Origin: Stenotrophomonas sp. BIO128-Bstrain
GTDB lineage: Bacteria > Pseudomonadota > Gammaproteobacteria > Xanthomonadales > Xanthomonadaceae
Direction: 5' to 3'
DNA length: 64,000 nt
NCBI RefSeq assembly: GCF_030128875.1
Contig: NZ_CP124620.1
Coordinates: 2,666,001-2,730,000, forward strand
A program made the translations under genes and the position numbers. Under the pieces are notes generated by a model. It had not been told where the DNA came from. It saw only the letters and a program-made list of their open reading frames with translations, and searched no databases. Positions 41,108-49,366 of this stretch are shown in pieces. Numbering within the stretch: the first letter of the stretch is position 1; each line of letters starts with the position of its first letter.

Positions 41108-42550
41108 TCATTCCACCCGTCTGGCCGCGCGCAGTTCCTGCAGGAAGCGGCGCACAAGCACGCGTCCAGACTCGTCCAGATTGCGCCCGTCAAGATGCTC
41201 GAAACGCATATCCGGATGGAGCGCATCTGCGTTCAGGGCCAGGCCGCCGAGTTCTTTCACCAACGGTGCGGGCAGGATGCCCTCCAGCAGCAGCTTGGGC
41301 AAAGCATCTGGCTCGGCGCGCCATGCGTCGCCATTCGGTCCGGACACCTGCTGAAAGTCCACTGCGGTTGCGGCCGCATGAGCAGGTGACGTGGCGATCG
41401 TTTCCGTCGCGCGCTGAAGGAACTGGCGATAGCGTGCGGCCAAGGCGATCGCATCACGATCATGGGCGTCCAGAGGTGCAAGCGTCCACTCCAGCGCGGG
41501 CAACGTGCATTCCAAGGCTGCCTGCGCCAGGCGAACGGTGTGCGCTTCATACCTGTCCTCCCCCTGCTGCACCTCCTGCACCCGGCATTCGGCCGTGGCC
41601 GCGCGGCGGGCAACTGCGCGGGCGAGCCCGGTGACGTCCTCGCGCACGGCATCCCACAACACTTCCGGAAAGCGCAGCAGGAGGTGCGCGGCGATCGCAT
41701 CCTGCAGGTCTGCCGACACTTCCCCCGCAACCTGCATGCGCTGCATCAGTTCCTGCACCGCCATGTGGACCGATTCAGCCTGCGACACCGGCGCCGGCAT
41801 CCACACAGTGGGCGGCACCTTTGTTTCCGCCAGCAGTTGTTCGCTCACAATGGCACCGCTGCTCGTCCAGTTACGGCCGTGTGCATCGCTGGACAAATGG
41901 AGGCTGCCGCCCATCGACCGAGGCCGGGCCTCGTCGCGGCGCTCGCCGGCCAACATCGACCGCTCCAGTGCGTCTACCGACGGTGCGGCCTGTCCCTGCA
42001 CGACAGCCGTCATCAGCTGTGCCAGCGCACGGCTTTTGTGCATGTGTGGTGCAATGCAAACGTACTGGACGCGATAGCCCACCCTATCGGTGGGTGCGGC
42101 GGCGGGAGGTGCGCCAGCAACAGGCTCGCGCCGGACGTCCTGTGCCAGGCAACGAGCGCCGTCGCCGGCAAATCCCCATGCTTGCGATGCCGCCAGTAGA
42201 CGACCTGCCGCTGTGCCCTCAAGCCGGTTGCCGTACGCCACTGCGACAACATTTTCGGTCACCAGCTTGCCCATTGTCAGCAACTGGACGGTGTCATGAA
42301 GTACCGCAGCGTCGGGCTCGCTCAATGGCGCCGTAGGCTCTCCTCCCCGCATCAATTTGTGCAACCGGATCGACCACTCGTCCACCTCGACGCTGAGCAC
42401 TGCGATCTTGAACGCCTGCTCCACCGTCAATTGCAGACCGTCATCGATGTCGGCCGCACGGGAGGGACTGCAGAACAGCACAAGCAGCAACGGCGCTGAA
42501 CGGCACGGGAAAGACCGCAGGCGGGACGTCGAGGAGAGGTTGCGCCACAT
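41108..42550 (-). CDS. Hypothetical exported protein
   Basis: Encodes 480 residues I do not recognise. Starting at ATG 42550 gives a plausible signal peptide (SFPCRSAPLLLVLFCSPSRAADI). The mature part is Ala-rich and mostly helical, with no obvious repeat, catalytic motif or membrane segment. Cys residues are few, and there is a possible Met-rich patch near HMAVQELMQRMQ. A start 20 codons earlier is open but hides the signal peptide. It stands alone between the POT gene and a strong terminator. Composition is slightly lower in GC than its neighbours. Confidence 0.6.
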   Translation of the reverse strand: MWRNLSSTSRLRSFPCRSAPLLLVLFCSPSRAADIDDGLQLTVEQAFKIAVLSVEVDEWSIRLHKLMRGGEPTAPLSEPDAAVLHDTVQLLTMGKLVTENVVAVAYGNRLEGTAAGRLLAASQAWGFAGDGARCLAQDVRREPVAGAPPAAAPTDRVGYRVQYVCIAPHMHKSRALAQLMTAVVQGQAAPSVDALERSMLAGERRDEARPRSMGGSLHLSSDAHGRNWTSSGAIVSEQLLAETKVPPTVWMPAPVSQAESVHMAVQELMQRMQVAGEVSADLQDAIAAHLLLRFPEVLWDAVREDVTGLARAVARRAATAECRVQEVQQGEDRYEAHTVRLAQAALECTLPALEWTLAPLDAHDRDAIALAARYRQFLQRATETIATSPAHAAATAVDFQQVSGPNGDAWRAEPDALPKLLLEGILPAPLVKELGGLALNADALHPDMRFEHLDGRNLDESGRVLVRRFLQELRAARRVE

Positions 42551-42650
42551 GCTGGGGAACACCGAAGGGGAGAGCTGTCCAGCATCCCGCGGGGTCGCGC
42601 CGGAAACCATGCAACAACTTGCATTCTGTCGCGGCCAGCAATCCCTTCAC

Positions 42651-42686
42651 AAACAACGACGGCACCTCACGGTGCCGTCGTTGTTT
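42651..42686 (-). terminator. Strong terminator of the second S9 peptidase
   Basis: A 16-bp stem (AAACAACGACGGCACC/GGTGCCGTCGTTGTTT) with loop TCAC, 18 bp past the gene. Confidence 0.9.
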
Positions 42687-42704
42687 TTCCACCGAATGAT
42701 GCGA

Positions 42705-44672
42705 TCAAGGCTGCGCGGACGCCGAGGCAGTCTCCCCGCCCAGGCTGTTGGACAGGAACGCCAGCAGCTTGGTGTAGTACTCGCGGCGGTGCGGATCGGT
42801 GTAGAAACCGTGGCCTTCGGTCGGATAGTACAACGCCTCCACGGGCACGCCGGCCTTTCTCAGCGCCGCTTCCATCCGCCTGGTGTGCTGGATCGGGGCG
42901 CGCTCGTCTTCGCCACCGGCGGCGAGGAACACCGGCACCTTGATGCGGTCGGCCAGGTTCACCGGCGATACCGCCGCCAATTGGGCGCGCTCGCCGATCC
43001 ATTCCTTGAGGTAGGTCTCGCCCGAGCCGCGGCGCTGGATATCGCCACTGGTGAACATGATCGGCAGGTCGTAGACACCTACATACCCGGCGGCGCACCG
43101 GTACAGCCCTGGCTCCTTCGCCGCCCCCATCATCGCCGCATAACCGCCATAGCTGGCGCCATAGATGCAGATCCGCGAGGCGTCGGCAATGCCCTCCCGG
43201 ATCGCCCAGCGGGTTGCATCGGTCAGATCGTCCTGCATGGTGCCGCCCCACTGGCGGGCACCCGCGGACCGATGGGCGCGCCCGTAGTTGCCCGAGCCGC
43301 GGAAGTTGACCTGCAGGACAGCGTACCCGGCATCGGCAAGCATCTGGCTTTCCGCGTCGTACCCGCCGGTATCGAACGGACCGTAAGGCCCGCCGTGCGG
43401 TATCACCACCATCGGAAGCGACTTGGCAGCGGCCTTGCCGGGCACGGTCAGGTAGCCGTGCAGCGGCAGCCCGTCACGTGCCTTCAGGGCCACCGGGCGT
43501 ACCTCTGCGGTGGCGGCCGGGTCGATCCAGTTGCTGCGGCTGATGACGTGGTCCGCTTTCTTGGCCACGTTGTCGAAGATGTAGAAATCGCCCGGGTTGC
43601 GCCCGGACCACGCCTCCACCATCAGCTGCCGGCCGTCGCGGGTACTGGACGTGACGAAGACCGCATCGCCCCCGAACGCCGCTTCCAGGCTGCGATACAA
43701 CCGCGCATCGGGCCCCTGTTCGTCGAAGAAGCGGGTGCGTGGCGTGTCACCCAGGTAGAGCGCGCCCACCGGGATCGAGGTGCCGGGCCGGTAGATGTAT
43801 TTGTGCACGTCCACCACGGGATCACGCAGCACGAGCCTGCGTTCTTCGGTCACCGGATCCCAGGACACGATGGCGTCGGGGCCCTGCGGCATCTCGGTGT
43901 TGAAATACGCCAGCCGACCATCTTCGGAGAACCCGATCGCCGTTTCGATCCGCCCGTTCAAGGCTTCATCGTTGACGAGCTTCCAGGTCGTGCCCGACCC
44001 TTCCCGGTAGTACAGCTTGTTGACGTTGTCGGTTCCCGCGCCATGGGCGAAACGCACCTGGCCCTGGTTGTCGGTGACGAAATCGGCGCGGCGTACGGGC
44101 GAGCGCGCCACCGTCTGGCGACGGCCGGTGGTGACATCCATCCGGTCGGCACGGGTGAACGGGTCATCGTTGAATGGCCAGATCGTGACCAGCACGTTGC
44201 GCTCGTCCGCGGGCAGATCATCGGCGAGGAACGCGGCCACGGCCTCCACTTTTTTCTGCTGGATGCGGGTACCCGGGCCGTTGTCCTGCGCGCGGTAGCC
44301 GACCAGCAGCTCGCCGCGCCCGCCGTTGGCGTTCATGGCATACAGCTCGCCGGTCATGCGCGGCTGGTCCAGCGAACCCTGCTTCTCGGCCAGGCCGATC
44401 AGCACACGTTCTGCGCTGACCCAGTCGAAATGATTGGCGTGATTGTTCCTGGGCGGCACGAACGAGCCCACCACCTCGCCCCCGTTCCTGCGCAGAATCG
44501 CCAGGGCGGTGCGATCTTCCATCGGCACGGTGGCCGCGTAATAGTCGCCGTTCGGCGAAATCTTGATATCGGTGAAGGCATCCCGGCGCAGGTAGCGCTC
44601 CAGATCCACCGCGCCGGCCTGGCCCGTAATGGCCAGCAATACCAGCAGTCCCAACCTTTGTACGTGCTTCAT
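42705..44672 (-). CDS. Exported S9 family peptidase, second copy
   Basis: The 655-residue protein has a signal peptide (RLGLLVLLAITGQAGAVD; start ATG 44672 behind GGGGGAAAGG). A short beta-propeller region is followed by the hydrolase domain: HGGPYGPFD, the Ser in GASYGGY, the Asp in GGEDERAP and the His in EGHGFY. It is clearly different in sequence from the first S9 gene, so not a recent duplication. Likely an exported acyl-aminoacyl or dipeptidyl peptidase. Confidence 0.9.
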   Translation of the reverse strand: MKHVQRLGLLVLLAITGQAGAVDLERYLRRDAFTDIKISPNGDYYAATVPMEDRTALAILRRNGGEVVGSFVPPRNNHANHFDWVSAERVLIGLAEKQGSLDQPRMTGELYAMNANGGRGELLVGYRAQDNGPGTRIQQKKVEAVAAFLADDLPADERNVLVTIWPFNDDPFTRADRMDVTTGRRQTVARSPVRRADFVTDNQGQVRFAHGAGTDNVNKLYYREGSGTTWKLVNDEALNGRIETAIGFSEDGRLAYFNTEMPQGPDAIVSWDPVTEERRLVLRDPVVDVHKYIYRPGTSIPVGALYLGDTPRTRFFDEQGPDARLYRSLEAAFGGDAVFVTSSTRDGRQLMVEAWSGRNPGDFYIFDNVAKKADHVISRSNWIDPAATAEVRPVALKARDGLPLHGYLTVPGKAAAKSLPMVVIPHGGPYGPFDTGGYDAESQMLADAGYAVLQVNFRGSGNYGRAHRSAGARQWGGTMQDDLTDATRWAIREGIADASRICIYGASYGGYAAMMGAAKEPGLYRCAAGYVGVYDLPIMFTSGDIQRRGSGETYLKEWIGERAQLAAVSPVNLADRIKVPVFLAAGGEDERAPIQHTRRMEAALRKAGVPVEALYYPTEGHGFYTDPHRREYYTKLLAFLSNSLGGETASASAQP

Positions 44673-44764
44673 CCTTTCCCCCTGCTGCATCGGACCTCAT
44701 GTCCGGGATCGCGATTCTAGGCGGAAGATCGAGCTGCCAACCAGAGGGATGTTCCTGCTGATGC

Positions 44765-44795
44765 AAAAAAAATGGCACCGCGAACGGTGCCATTT
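44765..44795 (-). terminator. Terminator of argO
   Basis: Stem AAATGGCACCG/CGGTGCCATTT with loop CGAA, followed by U-run on the minus strand. Confidence 0.85.
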
Positions 44796-44820
44796 CCAGG
44801 ACCTGCATCGAGGAGAGAGT

Positions 44821-45456
44821 TCAATGCATGCCGCGGAACGCGAGGCTGAGCGCCAGGATCGACAGAATCACCGCGATGGTGCCGTCGAGGATGCGCCAGG
44901 TCTTTGGCTTGGTGAACAGTGGCGCCAGCAGGCGTGCCCCCAGGCCCTGGGCGGTCAGCCACAGGCAGCTGGCCGTGAACACGCCGGCGGCGAAGGCCAT
45001 GCGCGCATTGCCGAAGTTCTCGGCGATACCGCCGATCACCATCATGTCCAGCCAGAAATGCGGATTGATCAGCGAGAAACCGACCGCCGAGATCAGCACC
45101 GCGCGGCGCGAGGTGCTGTCGCCCTCGTCCACGTGCATGCCGCCACCGCCGGCCAGCGCGCGCCGCGCCGACTGCCAGGCGTACCAGGCCAGGAAGGCGA
45201 CGCCGCCCCACAGCACCACGGTGGTGAGCCACGGCAGCGCCTGGGTCAGCGTGCGCAGGCCGGCCACGCTGGCGAAGATGAAGATGCCATCGATGGCGGC
45301 ACACGTCGCCACCACCGGAATGATGTGCTTGCGCAGGATGCCCTGGCGCAGGATGAACGCGCTCTGCGCGCCGACCACCGCAAACAGGCCGATGCCGGTT
45401 GCGGCACCACTGAGCCACGCGCTCAGCCCGGCGCCGCCGGAAATGATCGAAAACAT
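44821..45456 (-). CDS. argO: LysE/ArgO family amino-acid exporter
   Basis: The 211-residue protein has six membrane helices. GIGLFAVVGAQSAFILRQGI near residue 18 and SLINPHFWLDMMVIGGI near 127 are LysE/ArgO marks. It exports arginine and possibly lysine or canavanine. The start is ATG at 45456. It is divergent from an ArgP-type regulator, the arrangement known from Corynebacterium lysE/lysG and E. coli argP/argO regulation. The symbol rests on this context as well as the sequence. Confidence 0.88.
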   Translation of the reverse strand: MFSIISGGAGLSAWLSGAATGIGLFAVVGAQSAFILRQGILRKHIIPVVATCAAIDGIFIFASVAGLRTLTQALPWLTTVVLWGGVAFLAWYAWQSARRALAGGGGMHVDEGDSTSRRAVLISAVGFSLINPHFWLDMMVIGGIAENFGNARMAFAAGVFTASCLWLTAQGLGARLLAPLFTKPKTWRILDGTIAVILSILALSLAFRGMH

Positions 45457-45540
45457 TGGATACCACCTGTGTCGTGCTGGGGGGCGGTGCCTCGCCAAGG
45501 CGTACAGCCCGGATGGCGCATATTGTCGCGCCGCAACATG

Positions 45541-45588
45541 AAAAAGTAGAGCTAAACTTACTTAACCATCTTTAGCGGAACTTAAGAT
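45541..45588. promoter_or_regulatory. Probable ArgP control region between argO and argP
   Basis: The shared 133-bp gap is AT-rich near argP, with ACTTAA written twice (TTACTTAACC and GAACTTAAG). LysR-type proteins bind such spaced T-N11-A-like sites. The exact site cannot be fixed from one sequence. Confidence 0.4.
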
Positions 45589-45589
45589 C

Positions 45590-46495
45590 ATGCGCATCGA
45601 CCATGCCCAGCTCCGCGCCCTGGCGGCGGTGATCCGGGAAGGCAGCTTCGAACGGGCCGCGCAGTCGCTCAATGTCACCGCCTCGGCCGTCTCCCAGCGG
45701 GTCAAGGCACTGGAGGACCGGGTCGGCCGCCTGCTGGTCAAACGTTCTTCCCCAGCGGTCGCCACCACCGAGGGCCAGGTGCTGGTGCAGCTGGCCGAAC
45801 AGACCGCCCTGCTCGAGCACGATGCGCTGCACCGCATGGGCATCGCAGATGAGGACCTGCCGCACGCCAGCATCCCCGTGGCGGTGAACCATGACAGCCT
45901 GGAGACCTGGTTCCCCGAGGCCGCCCTGCAGTTCGCGCGGCAGACCGGCACCACCCTGGACCTGCGCTCGGAAGACCAGGACCACACCGTGGCCCTGCTG
46001 CGCCAGGGGGCCGTGCTGGGCGCGGTGACCACCCTGGACGAGCCGGTGCAGGGCTGCCAGATCCACGCGCTGGGCAGCATCCGCTACGCCGCCACCTGCA
46101 CCCCGGCCTTCCATGAGCAGTACTTCGCCAAGGGGGTCAATGCACAGTCGCTGGCCCAGGCGCCGGTGTTGGTGTTCAACCGCAAGGACGACATGCAGGC
46201 CCGCTTCGCCCGGCGCCTGGCGGGCAACGACCTGCCGCTGACCGCACCGACCTGGTGGATTCCCTCCACCCGCGCGTTCGTGCAGGCGAACCTGGGCGGG
46301 CTGGGCTGGACCATGAACCCGCTGCCGCTGGTCAAACGCCACCTGGATGCCGGGCGCCTGGTGCACATGAAGCAGCGCGCGTGGGAAGACGTGCCGCTGT
46401 ACTGGCAGCACTGGAAAGGCGATGTGCAGACCATGGCGCTGCTGACCCGGGCAGTGCTGGCGGCCTCGGCGACGCTGGTGCGCAAGAAGCGATAA
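45590..46495 (+). CDS. argP: ArgP/LysG-type LysR family regulator
   Basis: The 301-residue protein has an N-terminal winged helix (DHAQLRALAAVIREGSFERAAQSLNVTASAVSQRVKALE) and a LysR effector-binding domain. It senses basic amino acids and activates the divergent exporter. The start is ATG at 45590 and the Shine-Dalgarno is weak. The E. coli ortholog also binds oriC in vitro (IciA); whether that applies here is unknown. Confidence 0.9.
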   Translation: MRIDHAQLRALAAVIREGSFERAAQSLNVTASAVSQRVKALEDRVGRLLVKRSSPAVATTEGQVLVQLAEQTALLEHDALHRMGIADEDLPHASIPVAVNHDSLETWFPEAALQFARQTGTTLDLRSEDQDHTVALLRQGAVLGAVTTLDEPVQGCQIHALGSIRYAATCTPAFHEQYFAKGVNAQSLAQAPVLVFNRKDDMQARFARRLAGNDLPLTAPTWWIPSTRAFVQANLGGLGWTMNPLPLVKRHLDAGRLVHMKQRAWEDVPLYWQHWKGDVQTMALLTRAVLAASATLVRKKR

Positions 46496-46503
46496 CCCCG
46501 ACC

Positions 46504-46527
46504 GGTAGAGGCGACCGCTGGTCGGCT
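46504..46527. repeat. GTAG-type palindrome
   Basis: GTAGAGGCGACCGCTGGTCG, nine bases after the argP stop. Confidence 0.75.
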
Positions 46528-46612
46528 GTCGTGCCGGGGCCGCACGCCGCCCTACACGACCCGATGACCCGCCCCGATGCAGCATCGGCGCATCCCAGCC
46601 GCGGGCACGTCG

Positions 46613-47197
46613 ATGGACACCGATCCGGTCTACCTGCACATCCGCGTGGTGCTCAGCATCATCCTCGGCCTGAGCATCACCACCCTGCTGCGCGGGCTGG
46701 CGGGCATCATCGAGCACCCCAAACGACGCGGCTGCTCGCTGATCCACCTGTGCTGGGTGGTCTGGGCGCTGATTTCGGTGGTGACCTTCTGGTGGTGGGA
46801 GTTCCGGCTGGGCGAGGTCCGGCAGTGGACCTTCGAGCTGTATCTGTTCGTGATCGCCTACTGCGCGTCGTGGTACCTGCTCTGCGTGCTGCTGTTTCCC
46901 GACGACGTGCGCGAGTTCGGCAGCTATGAGAACTACCTGCTGCAGCGCCGCGGCGGCTTCTTCGGGATGTTGGCGCTGGTCACGCTGTTGGATCTGGTGG
47001 ATACCGCCATCAAGGGCCACAGCCGCTGGCAGATGCTGGGGGACGCTTACTGGGTGCATACCGTGGTGATGCTGGGGATCGCCGGGCTGGGCTTCGCCCT
47101 GCGCCAGCAGCGTGCGCATCTGGTATTGGCTCTGATAGCACTGGCCTATCAAGCCAGCTATTTCCTCCTGGAGTACTTCACTCTCGCCAGCGACTGA
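46613..47197 (+). CDS. Hypothetical membrane protein
   Basis: The 194-residue protein has about six hydrophobic helices and no soluble domain. It contains [19 protein letters not shown] near residue 37 and [18 protein letters not shown] near residue 104. The start is ATG at 46613 ([16 protein letters not shown]). I recognise no family; it could be a small integral membrane enzyme or sensor. It stands between argP and mqo. Confidence 0.7.
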   Translation: MDTDPVYLHIRVVLSIILGLSITTLLRGLAGIIEHPKRRGCSLIHLCWVVWALISVVTFWWWEFRLGEVRQWTFELYLFVIAYCASWYLLCVLLFPDDVREFGSYENYLLQRRGGFFGMLALVTLLDLVDTAIKGHSRWQMLGDAYWVHTVVMLGIAGLGFALRQQRAHLVLALIALAYQASYFLLEYFTLASD

Positions 47198-47349
47198 GCC
47201 GGTCCGGCACAGCCACCGGATGCTGCGTTGCACCAAATCCGTACCGGAACGGGCTAAAATTGCGATCAAGGTACCGCTGTGACGCCCGTCTTCACGGGCG
47301 TTCCCGGCAGCGGCGGCATCCTTCCCATGTCTCCCTACCTGAGATCCCC

Positions 47350-49041
47350 ATGAAAAAACTAGCGAAGGTCGTCCTCGGCCTGCTCGTGCTGTTGCTGTTG
47401 GCAGCGGCCCTGTTCCTGTACTGGCCGCTGCATCAGCGCTCGGTCCCGGCCGCCGGCAACGACAAGCCGGTCGACGTCGTCCTGGTCGGCGGCGGCATCA
47501 TGAGCATCACGCTCGCCACGTTCCTGCAGGAGCTGCAACCGGACTGGAACATCCAGGTCTATGAGCGCCTGGACGGGGTTGCCCTGGAAAGTTCGGACGG
47601 TTGGAACAACGCCGGCACCGGCCACTCCGCGTTCGCCGAACTGAACTACACCCCGGAACTGCCCGACGGCAGCATCGAGACCAAGCGCGCGGTCGGCATC
47701 GCCGAGCAGTTCGAGATCTCACGCCAGTTCTGGTCCCACCAGGTGCGCGAAGGGCGCCTGAGCCAGCCCAGCGATTTCATCAACCCGACCCCGCACATGA
47801 GCTTCGTCTGGGGCGATGAGAACATCGCCTACCTGCACAAGCGCCAGCAGGCACTGGTCAAGAACCCGCTGTTCTACGGCATGCAGTATTCCGAGGACGC
47901 CGCGCAGATCAAGCAGTGGGCCCCGCTGCTGATGGAAGGCCGCGACCCGAAGCAGAAGGTCGCCGCGACCTGGATGCCGCTGGGTACCGACGTCAACTTC
48001 GGCGTGATCACCCGTCAGCTGACCGCTGGCCTGCAGCGCAGCCCGAACTTCAGCCTGCACCTCAACCATGAAGTGCGTGCCCTGCGCCAGAACGACGACA
48101 AGAGCTGGAACGTGACCGTCAAGGACCTGAAGTCCGACAACGAGTCCACCGTCAAGTCGCGCTTCGTGTTCATCGGTGCCGGTGGCGCCGCGCTCAAGCT
48201 GCTGCAGCTGTCGGGCATCCCGGAATCGAAGAACTACGCCGGCTTCCCGGTCGGTGGCCAGTTCCTGGCCTTCCAGTCGCCGCAGGTGGCCGGCCGCCAT
48301 TCGGTCAAGGCCTACGGCATGGCCGAAACCGGCTCGCCGCCGATGTCGGTCCCGCATCTGGACGCACGCAAGCTGGATGGCAAGCCGGTCGTGCTGTTCG
48401 GGCCGTTCGCGCTGTACAGCACCAAGTTCCTCAAGCACGGCTCGTGGTTCGACCTGTATTCCTCGGTGAACCACAACAACGTGGCCGGGATGATGGGCGT
48501 GGGCCTGGAGAACCTGGACCTGGTGAAGTACCTGATGGGTCAGGCACGCCTGAACGATGACGACCGCCAGGCCGAGCTGGTCAAGTACTACCCCAACGCC
48601 AAGCGCGAGGACTGGACGCTGGTCACCGCCGGCCAGCGCGTGCAGATCATCAAGAAGGACCCGGAAAAGGGCTCGATCCTGCAGTTCGGCACCGAGATCG
48701 TGACCGACCAGGACCACACCCTGGCCGCCCTGCTCGGCGCTTCGCCGGGTGCATCGACGTCGCCGCCGATCATGCTGGACCTGCTCAAGAAGGCCTTCCC
48801 CGAGCAGATGGCCGCCGGCTGGGAAGCGCGCCTGAAGGAGATCGTGCCCTCGTATGGGCGCAAGCTCAACGACAGCCCGGCGTTGACCAACGAGATCCGC
48901 CGCCTGACCAGCGATACGCTGAAGCTGCCGTACCTGGACGTGCCGGGCGAGACCAGCCCGGCCGTGATGCTGACCCCGCCGCCGGCTACCCAGCCGGCCG
49001 AGGCCAAGCGCAACGCCAACGAAGAACTGCAGGCGCTGTAA
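47350..49041 (+). CDS. mqo: Malate:quinone oxidoreductase
   Basis: Membrane-linked FAD enzyme of the TCA cycle: malate to oxaloacetate, electrons to quinone. It has 563 residues, near the E. coli Mqo length. The FAD motif [18 protein letters not shown] is near residue 44, then [33 protein letters not shown] and the C-terminal GASPGASTS. The first ~28 residues form a strong hydrophobic helix ([19 protein letters not shown]), so it may be membrane-anchored rather than peripheral. The start is ATG at 47350. Confidence 0.95.
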   Translation: MKKLAKVVLGLLVLLLLAAALFLYWPLHQRSVPAAGNDKPVDVVLVGGGIMSITLATFLQELQPDWNIQVYERLDGVALESSDGWNNAGTGHSAFAELNYTPELPDGSIETKRAVGIAEQFEISRQFWSHQVREGRLSQPSDFINPTPHMSFVWGDENIAYLHKRQQALVKNPLFYGMQYSEDAAQIKQWAPLLMEGRDPKQKVAATWMPLGTDVNFGVITRQLTAGLQRSPNFSLHLNHEVRALRQNDDKSWNVTVKDLKSDNESTVKSRFVFIGAGGAALKLLQLSGIPESKNYAGFPVGGQFLAFQSPQVAGRHSVKAYGMAETGSPPMSVPHLDARKLDGKPVVLFGPFALYSTKFLKHGSWFDLYSSVNHNNVAGMMGVGLENLDLVKYLMGQARLNDDDRQAELVKYYPNAKREDWTLVTAGQRVQIIKKDPEKGSILQFGTEIVTDQDHTLAALLGASPGASTSPPIMLDLLKKAFPEQMAAGWEARLKEIVPSYGRKLNDSPALTNEIRRLTSDTLKLPYLDVPGETSPAVMLTPPPATQPAEAKRNANEELQAL

Positions 49042-49084
49042 GCCTGCCCCGGCGCGGCCTGCGGGTCTCGCCACGGTTTTCCCT

Positions 49085-49115
49085 CCGGCCACCCTTGCGG
49101 TGGCCGGTTGCGTTT
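49085..49115 (+). terminator. Probable terminator of mqo
   Basis: Stem CCGGCCACC/GGTGGCCGG with loop CTTGC, 44 bp past the stop, followed by a poor U-tract (TTGCGTTTC). Confidence 0.5.
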
Positions 49116-49173
49116 CAGGTCCGGTGACGTTGCGGCCCGGACGTTTACGCGGACGCGCCCGACTGTTCAAGAA

Positions 49174-49203
49174 TTGTAAAGCGACTGAGAACGATTTACA
49201 TTT
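49174..49203 (+). promoter_or_regulatory. Promoter with overlapping Fur-like box of the siderophore receptor
   Basis: -35 TTGTAA (49174-49179), a 17-bp spacer and -10 TACATT (49197-49202). The stretch CTGAGAACGATTTACATTT over the spacer and -10 resembles the GAGAAcGATTnTCATT form of the gammaproteobacterial Fur box. The leader would be about 155 nt, and nothing else recognisable lies between 49204 and the receptor start. Confidence 0.6.
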
Positions 49204-49366
49204 GCGCATCGCAGGGTTGTCGCTACGGGTATTGGACGGTCTCAACGGACTGCCGTCTCCCCGCAGCTGCCCGGCAACCTGCTTTCCCAGGATGGACCTA
49301 CCGTGCCTGCGCGCCGGCGTTGCCTGCCTGTTGCCTTTCTTCCCTACTTCCCGTCCAGAGACCCCC

